Part shown: positions 1 to 5,627 of the stretch, piece by piece
Layout: the number at the start of each line of letters is the position of its first letter
How positions within the stretch are numbered: position 1 is the first letter of the stretch
Assembly: GCA_046261635.1 (NCBI GenBank)
Contig: JBHEOL010000279.1
Span: 1 to 5,958, forward strand
Direction of reading: 5' to 3'
From: JBHEPS01 sp046261635
GTDB lineage: Bacteria; Acidobacteriota; Thermoanaerobaculia; Gp7-AA8
DNA length: 5,958 nucleotides
The notes under the pieces: model-generated
Told to the model about the DNA's origin: nothing
The model's database searches: none
What the model saw: only the letters and a program-made list of their open reading frames with translations
Translations under genes and position numbers: made by a program

Positions 1-228
1 CATCAACCCCTGCAGCCCCATCGAGCTGAGCGGGACCAGGAGAGCGACGACGGCAAGAGCGTAGTTCAGAACTCCGAACGATCTCGGTCCGAGGTGACGC
101 GCCACCCAGAATCCGACCAGCAGCGTGAGAGCGATCTGGACAGCCCGTTCGAGGGCCAGCCATTTCGCCGCACCGGCGATCGCACCGGAAAACCAGTGGC
201 GGCGCAGGGTCGGGGTCGGGGGCGTCAT
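1..228 (-). CDS. Wzx-type polysaccharide flippase, N-terminal part (runs off the window)
   Basis: This reading frame starts at the ATG at 228-226 and stays open to the left edge, giving 76 residues. A basic N-terminus with an aromatic stretch (LRRHWFSGAIAGAAKWLALE) is followed by a first membrane helix and then VARHLGPRSFGVLNYALA. A helix, then an R-x-LGP-x-x-FG-x-LNYALA stretch, is the characteristic opening of the oligosaccharide flippase family (Wzx/RfbX, MOP superfamily). A second hydrophobic helix (VVALLVPLSSMGLQGLM) begins before the edge. Family members usually have 400-500 residues and about 12-14 helices, so most of the gene lies outside. They flip undecaprenyl-linked oligosaccharides across the inner membrane. 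The start codon overlaps the stop of the upstream glycosyltransferase (ATGA), which implies one transcript and translational coupling. The family call is firm for such a short piece; the substrate is unknown. Confidence 0.85.
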   Translation of the reverse strand, partial: MTPPTPTLRRHWFSGAIAGAAKWLALERAVQIALTLLVGFWVARHLGPRSFGVLNYALAVVALLVPLSSMGLQGLM

Positions 229-1238
229 GCGCGCGTGGCGAGCTTCACGCGCTCGATCCGCTCCGCTCCGGCCAGCAGCCGCGCGTGTTGGAGGAAATAG
301 CCGCCGGCGCGCAGGTGGTAGTACAGGGTCATCACGCCCGCGACCTGGATCGCTTCGAGGATTGTCTTCTTCTTGCGCCAGATCTCGTTGTAGACGAGTG
401 CTCCGCCGGCGAACGCAGCGAAGCATGCGCCGCTGAGGAGAAGACTCCATTTCGTGAACAGCGCGCCGAGGGCGAACGCATATCCACCGGCGAGGCAAAC
501 GAGCTCGATCCGCGGCGGCAGCCGGTATTTGTAGCCGACCTTCGCCGTCGATTTCCCGCTGCGGTATGCCTGTCGGTAGAGGGACCGGCGCGTGTAGTGG
601 TGCACATGCTCCACTCGTGCGTCGTGTGCGACTCGGACTTCGTAGCCTTCCGCTTTCAGCCGCAGGAAAAGGCCTTCTTCGTCTCCCCGGCCTGAAACGC
701 TGATGTCACTCGCCGGGCGAGCCCGATCCTCGTCGAGCTTCCCGGCGATCAGTACCCGTCGCACGCACATGTTCCCCGCGATGATCCGTGACGCGTGAAC
801 CTTGCCATGGGCTCGATGGGTGCCCCGCATCGCGAGATCGTAGATATTCTTCGGCGGCATGTCCTCGACAATGCCCGTCACCGCGCCGACGCGGTCGGAA
901 ACGAACGCCGCCACGAGACCTTCGATCCACCGCGGGTCGGCGATACAGTCGTCGTCTTCGAACGCGAGCAGGTCTCCGTGGCTCGCGGCGATCCCTCGAT
1001 TGCGGCTGGGATTCGCGCCCAGCTGCGGGGAGTTCGTGAGAACCTTCATACCGAGACGGGGATTCTCGGCGGCGAGGGCTGCCAGCGTGGCCGGAGTGTC
1101 GTCCGTCGAGGCGTCGTCGATCACGATGACTTCGAAGTTGTCATAGGTCTGGCCTGCCAGAGCGTCGATGCAGCGCCGCAAGATGTTTGCGCGGTTGCGG
1201 GTCGGAACGATGACGCTGACCAAGGGCCGCGAGCTCAT
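225..1238 (-). CDS. family 2 glycosyltransferase with C-terminal membrane segments
   Basis: The protein has 337 residues from the ATG at 1238. The GT-A fold starts at once: VSVIVPTRNR (7-16), the nucleotide-binding VIVIDDAS (37-44), the NPSRNRGI segment (76-83) and the metal-binding EDDD motif (94-97). An acidic catalytic-type motif, GDEEGLFLRL (185-194), and an HVHH stretch (211-214) follow. After about residue 245 there are two to three hydrophobic helices (about 245-262, 265-283 and 293-312), so the enzyme is probably anchored to the inner membrane facing the cytoplasm. Family 2 enzymes transfer a sugar from a nucleotide-sugar donor; donor and acceptor cannot be read here. The next gene is a Wzx flippase with a 4-base overlap, which supports a role in assembling a lipid-linked surface glycan. 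An in-frame ATG at 1295 would add 19 residues. I prefer 1238 because the GT2 domain begins right after it and a promoter-like extended -10 lies just upstream. Neither start has a clear Shine-Dalgarno. Confidence 0.9.
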   Translation of the reverse strand: MSSRPLVSVIVPTRNRANILRRCIDALAGQTYDNFEVIVIDDASTDDTPATLAALAAENPRLGMKVLTNSPQLGANPSRNRGIAASHGDLLAFEDDDCIADPRWIEGLVAAFVSDRVGAVTGIVEDMPPKNIYDLAMRGTHRAHGKVHASRIIAGNMCVRRVLIAGKLDEDRARPASDISVSGRGDEEGLFLRLKAEGYEVRVAHDARVEHVHHYTRRSLYRQAYRSGKSTAKVGYKYRLPPRIELVCLAGGYAFALGALFTKWSLLLSGACFAAFAGGALVYNEIWRKKKTILEAIQVAGVMTLYYHLRAGGYFLQHARLLAGAERIERVKLATRA

Positions 1239-1301
1239 GCGGTCGATGATAGCACCGCGATCTGTGCACGATCCCGTGCTCTTGGCGACCCGCATGAGCT
1301 C
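1231..1301. repeat. inverted repeat spanning the minus-strand start region
   Basis: GAGCTCATGCGG at 1231-1242 is repeated as its exact reverse complement at 1290-1301. Allowing one extra base in the right arm extends the match by three more pairs (TCG/CGA), for about 15 pairs in total with a loop of some 40 bases. The left arm contains the preferred start codon of the minus-strand glycosyltransferase (1238-1236), and the right arm contains the alternative ATG (1295-1293). The right arm also holds the 10-base palindrome ATGAGCTCAT (1294-1303). A transcript starting upstream of 1301 could fold the two arms together and cover the 1238 start. The repeat is directly visible; a function is inference. 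Confidence 0.6.
1246..1254 (-). promoter_or_regulatory. candidate extended -10 promoter for the glycosyltransferase-flippase operon
   Basis: On the minus strand the sequence reads TGC TATCAT, which fits the sigma-70 extended -10 pattern TGn-TATAAT with one mismatch. There is no convincing -35 at 16-18 bases upstream, as is often tolerated with an extended -10. Transcription would begin about seven bases further on, at or next to the ATG at 1238, giving a leaderless or nearly leaderless message. That agrees with the missing Shine-Dalgarno. Confidence 0.4.
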
Positions 1302-1347
1302 ATCGAGTGGCGCTGCTCGCGTCCGACATCACCAACGCCGGTTGAGA

Positions 1348-1370
1348 CCGCGCGTCCGGAGCGCGCGCGG
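1348..1370. other. GC-only hairpin in the divergent intergenic region
   Basis: CCGCGCG (1348-1354) can pair with CGCGCGG (1364-1370) around a 9-base loop. No T-run follows on either strand, so it does not look like an intrinsic terminator. It lies between the two divergent promoters and could be a fold in an untranslated leader or simply a product of high GC content. Confidence 0.25.
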
Positions 1371-1400
1371 CGCATGGCGGTGGGGCGGCGGCGGCCTCAA

Positions 1401-1420
1401 GGCGAGCGTGTCGCTCCGCC
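1401..1420. other. hairpin upstream of the plus-strand operon
   Basis: GGCGAGCG (1401-1408) pairs with CGCTC plus GCC (1412-1416 and 1418-1420) around a TGT loop, with one bulged C at 1417. It lies 24 bases upstream of the predicted -10 of the plus-strand operon, near where a -35 or a regulator site would be. No terminator T-run follows. The function is unknown. Confidence 0.25.
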
Positions 1421-1443
1421 ACGCCGGACTCGCGAAATGGCTA

Positions 1444-1452
1444 TGGTACGCT
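1444..1452 (+). promoter_or_regulatory. candidate extended -10 promoter for the GT2-DUF2304-GT2 operon
   Basis: TGG TACGCT matches the extended -10 layout TGn-TAnnnT; an overlapping alternative is TATGGT at 1442-1447. No good -35 hexamer is visible. Transcription would begin close to 1455-1460, only a few bases before the ATG at 1461, and no Shine-Dalgarno is present there. The arrangement mirrors the divergent promoter at 1246-1254. Confidence 0.3.
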
Positions 1453-1460
1453 GCCACGAA

Positions 1461-2189
1461 ATGACCGCCGCAACGCCCGCCGCGGGTTCGACTGCGACGT
1501 CGCCACCGCCGATGGCGTCGAGAGACGTGTCCGTCGTCGTAGCGGCCTTTTGCGAGGAACAGACGATCGGGGAGACGGTCCGCTCCCTGCGTCGGCTCGG
1601 TCTGGAGGTCATCGTGGTCGACGACGGATCGGACGACGGAACGGCGAGCGTCGCGAGGCGGGAGGGCGCGACGGTGCTGACCCACATCGTGAATCGCGGG
1701 CAGGGGGCTGCACTCCAGACCGGAGTCCGGTTCGCGCTCGCGCGCGATGCGGCGTACATCGTCACCTTCGATGCGGACGGTCAGCATCGGGCTGAGGACG
1801 TCGCCGGAATCCTGGCCCCTCTGCTCCGGGGCGAGTCCGACGTGACGCTCGGCTCGCGCTTTCTTGGCCCCAACGAAGTACCCTGGATCCGGAGAGTCGT
1901 CCTGAAGACGGGGATCGTCTTCACCCGGCTCGTATCCGGCATCCGGGTGACCGATACCCACAATGGTCTGCGCGGGTTCAGCCGCCAGGCCGCGGCGACC
2001 ATCGACATCCGGCTCGACCGGATGGCGCATGCGAGTGAGATTCTCGACCAGATCGCGCGGAGTGGTCTTCGGTGGGTCGAGGTGCCCGTCGAGATTTCAT
2101 ACACGGATTATTCGCGGACGAAGGGGCAGAGCTCGCTCGGCGGCCTCCGTGTCGTCTGGGACTTCTTGCTGGGACGGTGGCTCCGATGA
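1461..2189 (+). CDS. DPM1-like family 2 glycosyltransferase (polyprenyl-phosphate sugar synthase type)
   Basis: The protein has 242 residues from the ATG at 1461. The GT-A core shows VSVVVAAFCEE (23-33), VIVVDDGSDDGT (50-61), NRGQGAALQTG (78-88) and the metal-binding DADGQH (104-109), followed later by LGSRFLG and THNGLRGFSR. These motifs are typical of the DPM_DPG-synthase-like subgroup, which moves a sugar from a nucleotide donor, commonly to a polyprenyl phosphate. Unlike GtrB- or ArnC-type relatives it has no C-terminal membrane helices. The next gene, overlapping by ATGA, encodes a small three-helix protein that could supply the membrane contact (inference). The start is uncertain: in-frame ATGs lie at 1437, 1443, 1461 and 1512, none with a clear Shine-Dalgarno. 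The first 21 residues from 1461 are Ala/Thr/Pro-rich and lie outside the fold. I chose 1461 for its place behind the predicted promoter. The longer open frame upstream has non-protein-like composition. Confidence 0.88.
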   Translation: MTAATPAAGSTATSPPPMASRDVSVVVAAFCEEQTIGETVRSLRRLGLEVIVVDDGSDDGTASVARREGATVLTHIVNRGQGAALQTGVRFALARDAAYIVTFDADGQHRAEDVAGILAPLLRGESDVTLGSRFLGPNEVPWIRRVVLKTGIVFTRLVSGIRVTDTHNGLRGFSRQAAATIDIRLDRMAHASEILDQIARSGLRWVEVPVEISYTDYSRTKGQSSLGGLRVVWDFLLGRWLR

Positions 2190-2533
2190 CCCCATTTCAG
2201 ATTGCTGCCATTTCCGTGCTCGCGATCGTCGCGGCGTTTACGATTCGTGCAGTCGCTCGGAAGCGGATGACGCCTGGGGCGGGGGCTTTCTGGCTCGCCG
2301 TCTGGATCAGCGGTGCGATCGCGGTCGGCTGGCCCGCCGTCACGGTGGCCGTGGCTGGAGCGCTCGGCATTGCGCGGGGCGCCGATCTCGTTTCGTATCT
2401 GTCGATCCTCGCGATGCTGGTCGGCTTTTTTCTGCTGAACGTCCGCGTCCGGCGAATCGAGTCGCAGATCACGCAGATCGTAAGGGAGCTCGCACTGCGC
2501 AACCCCAACGACCGAGCGGGAGCCGATGAGTGA
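2186..2533 (+). CDS. small DUF2304 membrane protein
   Basis: The protein has 115 residues from the ATG at 2186, which overlaps the upstream glycosyltransferase stop (ATGA). It has three hydrophobic helices at about 3-23, 32-49 and 68-86. Arg/Lys-rich RAVARKR follows the first helix, and a charged, probably helical tail (RVRRIESQITQIVRELALRN, about 87-106) follows the third. Length, helix layout, the FWLAVW stretch at the start of helix 2 and the position directly after a DPM-like glycosyltransferase match DUF2304, a family of unknown function that recurs in polysaccharide loci. A role as membrane anchor or partner of the preceding soluble transferase is inference. The last codons overlap the GTG start of the next gene and contain its Shine-Dalgarno. 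Confidence 0.82.
   Translation: MTPFQIAAISVLAIVAAFTIRAVARKRMTPGAGAFWLAVWISGAIAVGWPAVTVAVAGALGIARGADLVSYLSILAMLVGFFLLNVRVRRIESQITQIVRELALRNPNDRAGADE
2518..2532 (+). promoter_or_regulatory. Shine-Dalgarno and GTG start that fix the third operon gene
   Basis: GGGAG at 2518-2522 lies seven bases before a GTG at 2530-2532. That GTG overlaps the upstream stop as GTGA. The ATG at 2526 is in a different frame. The spacing and overlap support GTG as the true start. Confidence 0.65.
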
Positions 2534-3390
2534 GAGCGGATGTATCGGTCGTGATGCCGGTATGGCGCCCGGAGCCCGACCAGTTCCGTGAGGCGGTCAC
2601 CAGCGTTCTACGGCAGACCCTGTCGACATTCGAGCTGATCATCGTCGAGGATCCCTCCGAGCGGGCGGCCGCTGCATTCGTGCTAGATCTCGGCGATTCC
2701 AGGATCCGTTACGTTCAGAACCCGACGCGGACGTCGATCGTTCAGCAGCACAATCATGCGGTTTCGCTCGCGCGGGCCCCTCTGGTCGCGCGGTTCGATG
2801 CCGACGACGTCTGCGAGCCTGCCCGCCTGGCGCTGCAAAAGCGGTTTCTGGACGAGCATCCCGAGATCGGGGTCGTCGGATCCCAGCTGCTGGTCATCGA
2901 TTTCGCCGGGCGCGAGATCGGCGAACGCCGCTATCCGACCGATCCGAGCGAGATTCGAACGAGTTTCCGGCGGTTCAACCCGATCGCGAATCCCGCAGTC
3001 ATGTTCCGCAAATCCGTCGTGGACGAGCACGGCGGGTGGACCGAGGGCGCGAACGGTGTCGCGAGGGATTACGAGTGGTTCAGCCGTCTGGCGCATCGAG
3101 GCGTGCGCTTCGCGAATCTCGAAGAGTCGCTGGTGCGATACCGGCTGCATTCATCTTCGATGAAGCGCGCGAAGCTGCTGGAGACGATACGCACGACGTC
3201 CGACGTGAAGCGCGAATACTGGCTCGACGAGATGACCATAACGGACCGCGCCGTGATGGTCGCCGAGCGGTCCCTCGGCTTGCTTCCACCGGCGCTCGTC
3301 CTCGCGTTGTTTCGGTACGCGCGCGTTTCGCGGTCGCGCCCCCGCCCCCCGGCGGCCGAGGATGACGGTGGAAACCGGTGTGCGTCCTGA
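2530..3390 (+). CDS. family 2 glycosyltransferase, cytoplasmic
   Basis: The protein has 286 residues from the GTG at 2530. The GT-A fold shows VSVVMPVWRP (5-14), a FELIIVEDPS strand-turn (34-43) in place of the usual VDDGS, the metal-binding DADD (90-93), a conserved NPIANPAVMFRK segment (150-161) and RDYEWFSRLAHRG (179-191), where Asp180/Glu182 fit the usual catalytic-base region. YRLHSSSMKR follows. No convincing membrane helix is present; a moderately hydrophobic LLPPALVLALF stretch sits near the C-terminus, followed by an Arg/Pro-rich tail. The enzyme most likely adds a sugar to a lipid-linked glycan from a nucleotide sugar; donor and linkage cannot be told. It is the last gene of the three-gene plus-strand operon, ending 31 bases before the stop of the convergent membrane gene. 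No intrinsic terminator is visible in that gap. Confidence 0.9.
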   Translation: MRADVSVVMPVWRPEPDQFREAVTSVLRQTLSTFELIIVEDPSERAAAAFVLDLGDSRIRYVQNPTRTSIVQQHNHAVSLARAPLVARFDADDVCEPARLALQKRFLDEHPEIGVVGSQLLVIDFAGREIGERRYPTDPSEIRTSFRRFNPIANPAVMFRKSVVDEHGGWTEGANGVARDYEWFSRLAHRGVRFANLEESLVRYRLHSSSMKRAKLLETIRTTSDVKREYWLDEMTITDRAVMVAERSLGLLPPALVLALFRYARVSRSRPRPPAAEDDGGNRCAS

Positions 3391-3421
3391 TCGGGATTGG
3401 CGAAATCGAAAGGCCGCGTCC

Positions 3422-5086
3422 TCAGAATCCATAGACGTTTTGGAAGAGATCGACGCAGGGGCGTTGCGGTTCCGGGGGAGGCGCATGCCAGGGGTTCAGG
3501 CGGAGGGTGAACTCGCCGCCCGCGGCGACGTGACGACCCTTCGCAAGGTGACGTCCTTCCCCAGGCTCGATCGGCTTGCCGTCGATCTCGCCGGCGGCGG
3601 AGGACTCATTCGTGTATTCGCCCTCGAGCGGCAGTTCGAACACACCCGGCTTGACACGCGGTGCGAAGACGAACACGCAGTCACTCCAGTGCGTGAAGTT
3701 CTGACGGAGGTACGAGACCAGGGGAGCGGGGAGCCGTGAAAGACGGTGATTGACGATGATCAGTGCCACGGGCGCCGCTCGGAGGTCGTTGAGGATCCGT
3801 CGAACTTCGGACGGTTCCGCCGCGCTGAACCGGAGGAGCCGAGGAAGGTCCAGCCACGCGAGGTCCCGCGACGGCTGATCGCGGTCCCACACCATGTCGA
3901 CCCCGGCAAGATATTGATGATCGACCTCGAGCATCTGGCGCGCCAGGAGAACGGTCCTTCTCTGCACCGACGAATCGCGGCGGAGAACGATGGGGACTCT
4001 CGCGAGCGGAAGAAGGACCGCTCCGATGATCAGGATGGCAACGACCAACCGCCATGCCCGTTTCGGCAGAAGCCGCCGCGCGACATGGGCTCCCGCTGAA
4101 CTCAAGACAAAGAGGGTCGGCAGCCAGAGAACGAAAAAGTACGGCCAAGGCTGCTTGTGATAGAGGACCAGGGCGGTGAGCGCGATGGCGTAGGCCGCCA
4201 GCGTTCGAAACCGCCGGGGCTCGTCTCCTGCGGGTCGCATCCGCAGGATGAGGAACAGAGACAGGAGAGCCCACAGGTAAAAGCCGGGGTTCCGCTGCAG
4301 CGTTTGCGACCACGCGAGGCCGTGGATCTCATAAATCGAGTCGAACGCAACGCGTTGCGGCCCGACGAATGTCGCCTGCAGGACGGGAGCAGCACCGGCG
4401 ACCATGCCCCAGAACGCCAGATACGCCACGACGACGACTGCAGCCGAGAGTGAGAATCGAATGAGCGGCTCGCTCCGGCGGCGATGCGTTCCGATCATAC
4501 CGACGACGAGCGCCGCCCCGCCCGCGATGAAGTAATAGATCCCCTTCTGCGAGATCAGAAAGCTCAATCCGGTAAGAGCGCCTGCGGCGCCGGCAGCGCC
4601 GGAGAGGACAGCCGAGAGCCCAATCAGCGCCGGCAGCGCCGTAAGCATGTCGACACGAAACTCTGCGCTCCTCTCGAGAAACGTCGAATGCGAGAGGAGC
4701 ATCGCCAGCGAGACCAGAATCGAAGAATCGTCGAGCCATCGGCGCATTCGGTACGACACGAAACCGAGGACACCGGCGGTAACGGCTGCCATGGCGAGTT
4801 TCACCGCGAGCATCCGAGTCCAGAGGTCGCCGCCGAGTGCGAGAAACGGCAACTGGGCGTAATACCCAAGGACCGTCTTGTACGGAGGGTAATCACGATA
4901 GGGCACGAAACGGCCGACGTTCAATACCGCGCGCGCGCCCTGAAACTCGTCCATGATCATCGGGAGGCGGACCGTATAGGCCAGAGAGACCGTCAGGTAT
5001 CCGCCGAGGAGTAGTGCGAGGAGGAGCGAAAAGCGCCGCATCCGCGCCGGCGGTTCGTGCACAGCGCCTTTCTGCAGATCGTTCAT
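3422..5086 (-). CDS. GT-C/ArnT-like polytopic membrane glycosyltransferase candidate with a C-terminal periplasmic region
   Basis: The protein has 554 residues from the ATG at 5086. A basic N-terminus leads into helix 1 (about 19-39). The first external loop holds MDEF (Asp46-Glu47), at the place where GT-C enzymes of the PMT/ArnT type (GT39, PF13231) carry their catalytic acidic pair. VPYRDYPPYKTVLGYY (61-76), FRVDMLTALP (143-152) and KQPWPYFFVLWLP (311-323) also resemble that family. I count about ten helices, the last near 346-364. The remaining 190 residues are soluble and probably periplasmic. They end in a possible small beta domain (about 485-532, with EIDGKPIEPG and LAKGRHVAAGGEF). 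GT-C enzymes use lipid-linked sugars on the periplasmic side, which suits the nearby flippase and DPM-like gene; the substrate is unknown. The start is uncertain: a GTG eight codons on, preceded by AAAGG, and an ATG at 5041 are alternatives. The gene lies 26 bases after bfr and may be co-transcribed with it. Confidence 0.78.
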   Translation of the reverse strand: MNDLQKGAVHEPPARMRRFSLLLALLLGGYLTVSLAYTVRLPMIMDEFQGARAVLNVGRFVPYRDYPPYKTVLGYYAQLPFLALGGDLWTRMLAVKLAMAAVTAGVLGFVSYRMRRWLDDSSILVSLAMLLSHSTFLERSAEFRVDMLTALPALIGLSAVLSGAAGAAGALTGLSFLISQKGIYYFIAGGAALVVGMIGTHRRRSEPLIRFSLSAAVVVVAYLAFWGMVAGAAPVLQATFVGPQRVAFDSIYEIHGLAWSQTLQRNPGFYLWALLSLFLILRMRPAGDEPRRFRTLAAYAIALTALVLYHKQPWPYFFVLWLPTLFVLSSAGAHVARRLLPKRAWRLVVAILIIGAVLLPLARVPIVLRRDSSVQRRTVLLARQMLEVDHQYLAGVDMVWDRDQPSRDLAWLDLPRLLRFSAAEPSEVRRILNDLRAAPVALIIVNHRLSRLPAPLVSYLRQNFTHWSDCVFVFAPRVKPGVFELPLEGEYTNESSAAGEIDGKPIEPGEGRHLAKGRHVAAGGEFTLRLNPWHAPPPEPQRPCVDLFQNVYGF

Positions 5087-5093
5087 CGACGAT

Positions 5094-5109
5094 GCTCGGA
5101 GAGCCGAGC
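5094..5109 (-). terminator. small perfect hairpin after bfr (weak terminator or attenuator candidate)
   Basis: On the minus strand GCTCGG, a four-base loop CTCT, and CCGAGC form a perfect 6-pair stem, starting just after the bfr stop and ending before the next start at 5086. There is no T-run after it, so it is not a canonical intrinsic terminator. It may protect the bfr message end, or reduce read-through into the membrane gene. Confidence 0.3.
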
Positions 5110-5112
5110 GGG

Positions 5113-5589
5113 TCAGCTCTCTGCCCGGACCTGGAGCGCAAGGTAGTTCTGGATTCCCATCTGCGCGATCTGGTCGATCTGCGCTTCGATCCAGTCGACG
5201 TGCTCTTCCTCTTCGTGGAGGATCTCTTCCAGGAGAAGCCGCGAGCCGTTGTCGTCCACCTCGCCGCAGACTTCGATCCCCTTGTTCAGGCGGGGGAGGG
5301 CGTCCATCTCGAGAGCGAGGTCGACGCGGAACTGCTCTTCGACCGTCTCGCCGATGTTGATCTTTCCGAGTCGCTGGACGTTGGGGACGCCTTCGAGAAA
5401 GAGGATCCGCTCGATGACTTCCTCGGCGTGCTTCATCTCGCCGATCGAGTGGTGGCGGATCACCTTCTGGAGCCGCTTGTAGCCCCAGTTCTCGCACATC
5501 TCGGCGTGAACGAAATACTGGTTGATCGCCGTGAGCTCGGCCGTGAGAACTTCGTTGAGGACTTCGATGACCTTCTTGTCACCCTTCAT
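5113..5589 (-). CDS. bfr: bacterioferritin (heme-containing iron-storage ferritin)
   Basis: The protein has 158 residues, the same length as E. coli Bfr, and starts MKGDKKVIEVLNEVLTAELTAIN at the ATG at 5589. An in-frame extension upstream is Arg-rich and not protein-like. All di-iron ferroxidase ligands are present at the standard positions: Glu18, Glu51, His54, Glu94, Glu127 and His130, plus Tyr25. Met52, the axial heme ligand shared between subunits, is present, so this is a true Bfr rather than a heme-free ferritin. His46 is conserved while the E. coli Asp50 is Gly here. The C-terminus (MGIQNYLALQVRAES) matches the family. Bfr forms a 24-subunit cytoplasmic shell that oxidises Fe2+ and stores it as ferric mineral. 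A good Shine-Dalgarno (GGAGGG, 5604-5599) lies nine bases before the start and can be masked by a hairpin. The gene follows bfd by 38 bases, the same order as in E. coli. Confidence 0.97.
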   Translation of the reverse strand: MKGDKKVIEVLNEVLTAELTAINQYFVHAEMCENWGYKRLQKVIRHHSIGEMKHAEEVIERILFLEGVPNVQRLGKINIGETVEEQFRVDLALEMDALPRLNKGIEVCGEVDDNGSRLLLEEILHEEEEHVDWIEAQIDQIAQMGIQNYLALQVRAES

Positions 5590-5596
5590 GCTGACG

Positions 5597-5627
5597 TACC
5601 CTCCGCGCGTTGTGGAGGGGAAGGGTA
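5597..5627 (-). promoter_or_regulatory. bfd-bfr intercistronic hairpin masking the bfr ribosome binding site
   Basis: In the transcript, CCCTCC (5619-5614) is exactly complementary to the bfr Shine-Dalgarno GGAGGG (5604-5599), with a nine-base loop ACAACGCGC. An alternative pairing uses TACCCTTCC (5627-5619), directly after the bfd stop, with GGAGGGTA (5604-5597), giving eight pairs and one bulged U. Either would hide the site. Ribosomes finishing bfd would cover the upstream arm, which suggests that bfr translation is coupled to bfd translation. The complementarity is seen; the regulation is inferred. Confidence 0.45.

Noticed and set aside
795..1460. Long in-frame upstream extension of the plus-strand glycosyltransferase
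   Set aside because: It lies antisense to the well-supported minus-strand GT2 gene, is rich in Arg/His/Asp without any fold motif, and the GT2 domain begins only after 1461.
1329..2030. Minus-strand 233-codon ORF opposite the DPM-like gene
   Set aside because: Its composition (Arg, His, Pro, Asp rich, no hydrophobic core) is that of an antisense shadow. The plus strand has clear GT2 motifs in the same place.
3391..3421. Shared terminator between the convergent genes
   Set aside because: Only a 4-pair GATT/AATC stem is visible in the 31-base gap, with no T-run on either strand.
3681..4313. Minus-strand 210-codon ORF within the GT-C gene
   Set aside because: It is a frame-shifted shadow, Pro/Ser/Arg rich, inside a gene with coherent membrane helices.
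4484..5014. Plus-strand 176-codon ORF opposite the GT-C gene
   Set aside because: It is highly charged (Arg/Glu/His) with no recognisable domain, as expected for the complement of hydrophobic codons in GC-rich DNA.
5087..5497. Upstream extension of the GT-C protein across bfr
   Set aside because: The first 137 codons of that frame are an Arg/Pro-rich shadow of bfr. The membrane protein plausibly starts at 5086 or slightly later.
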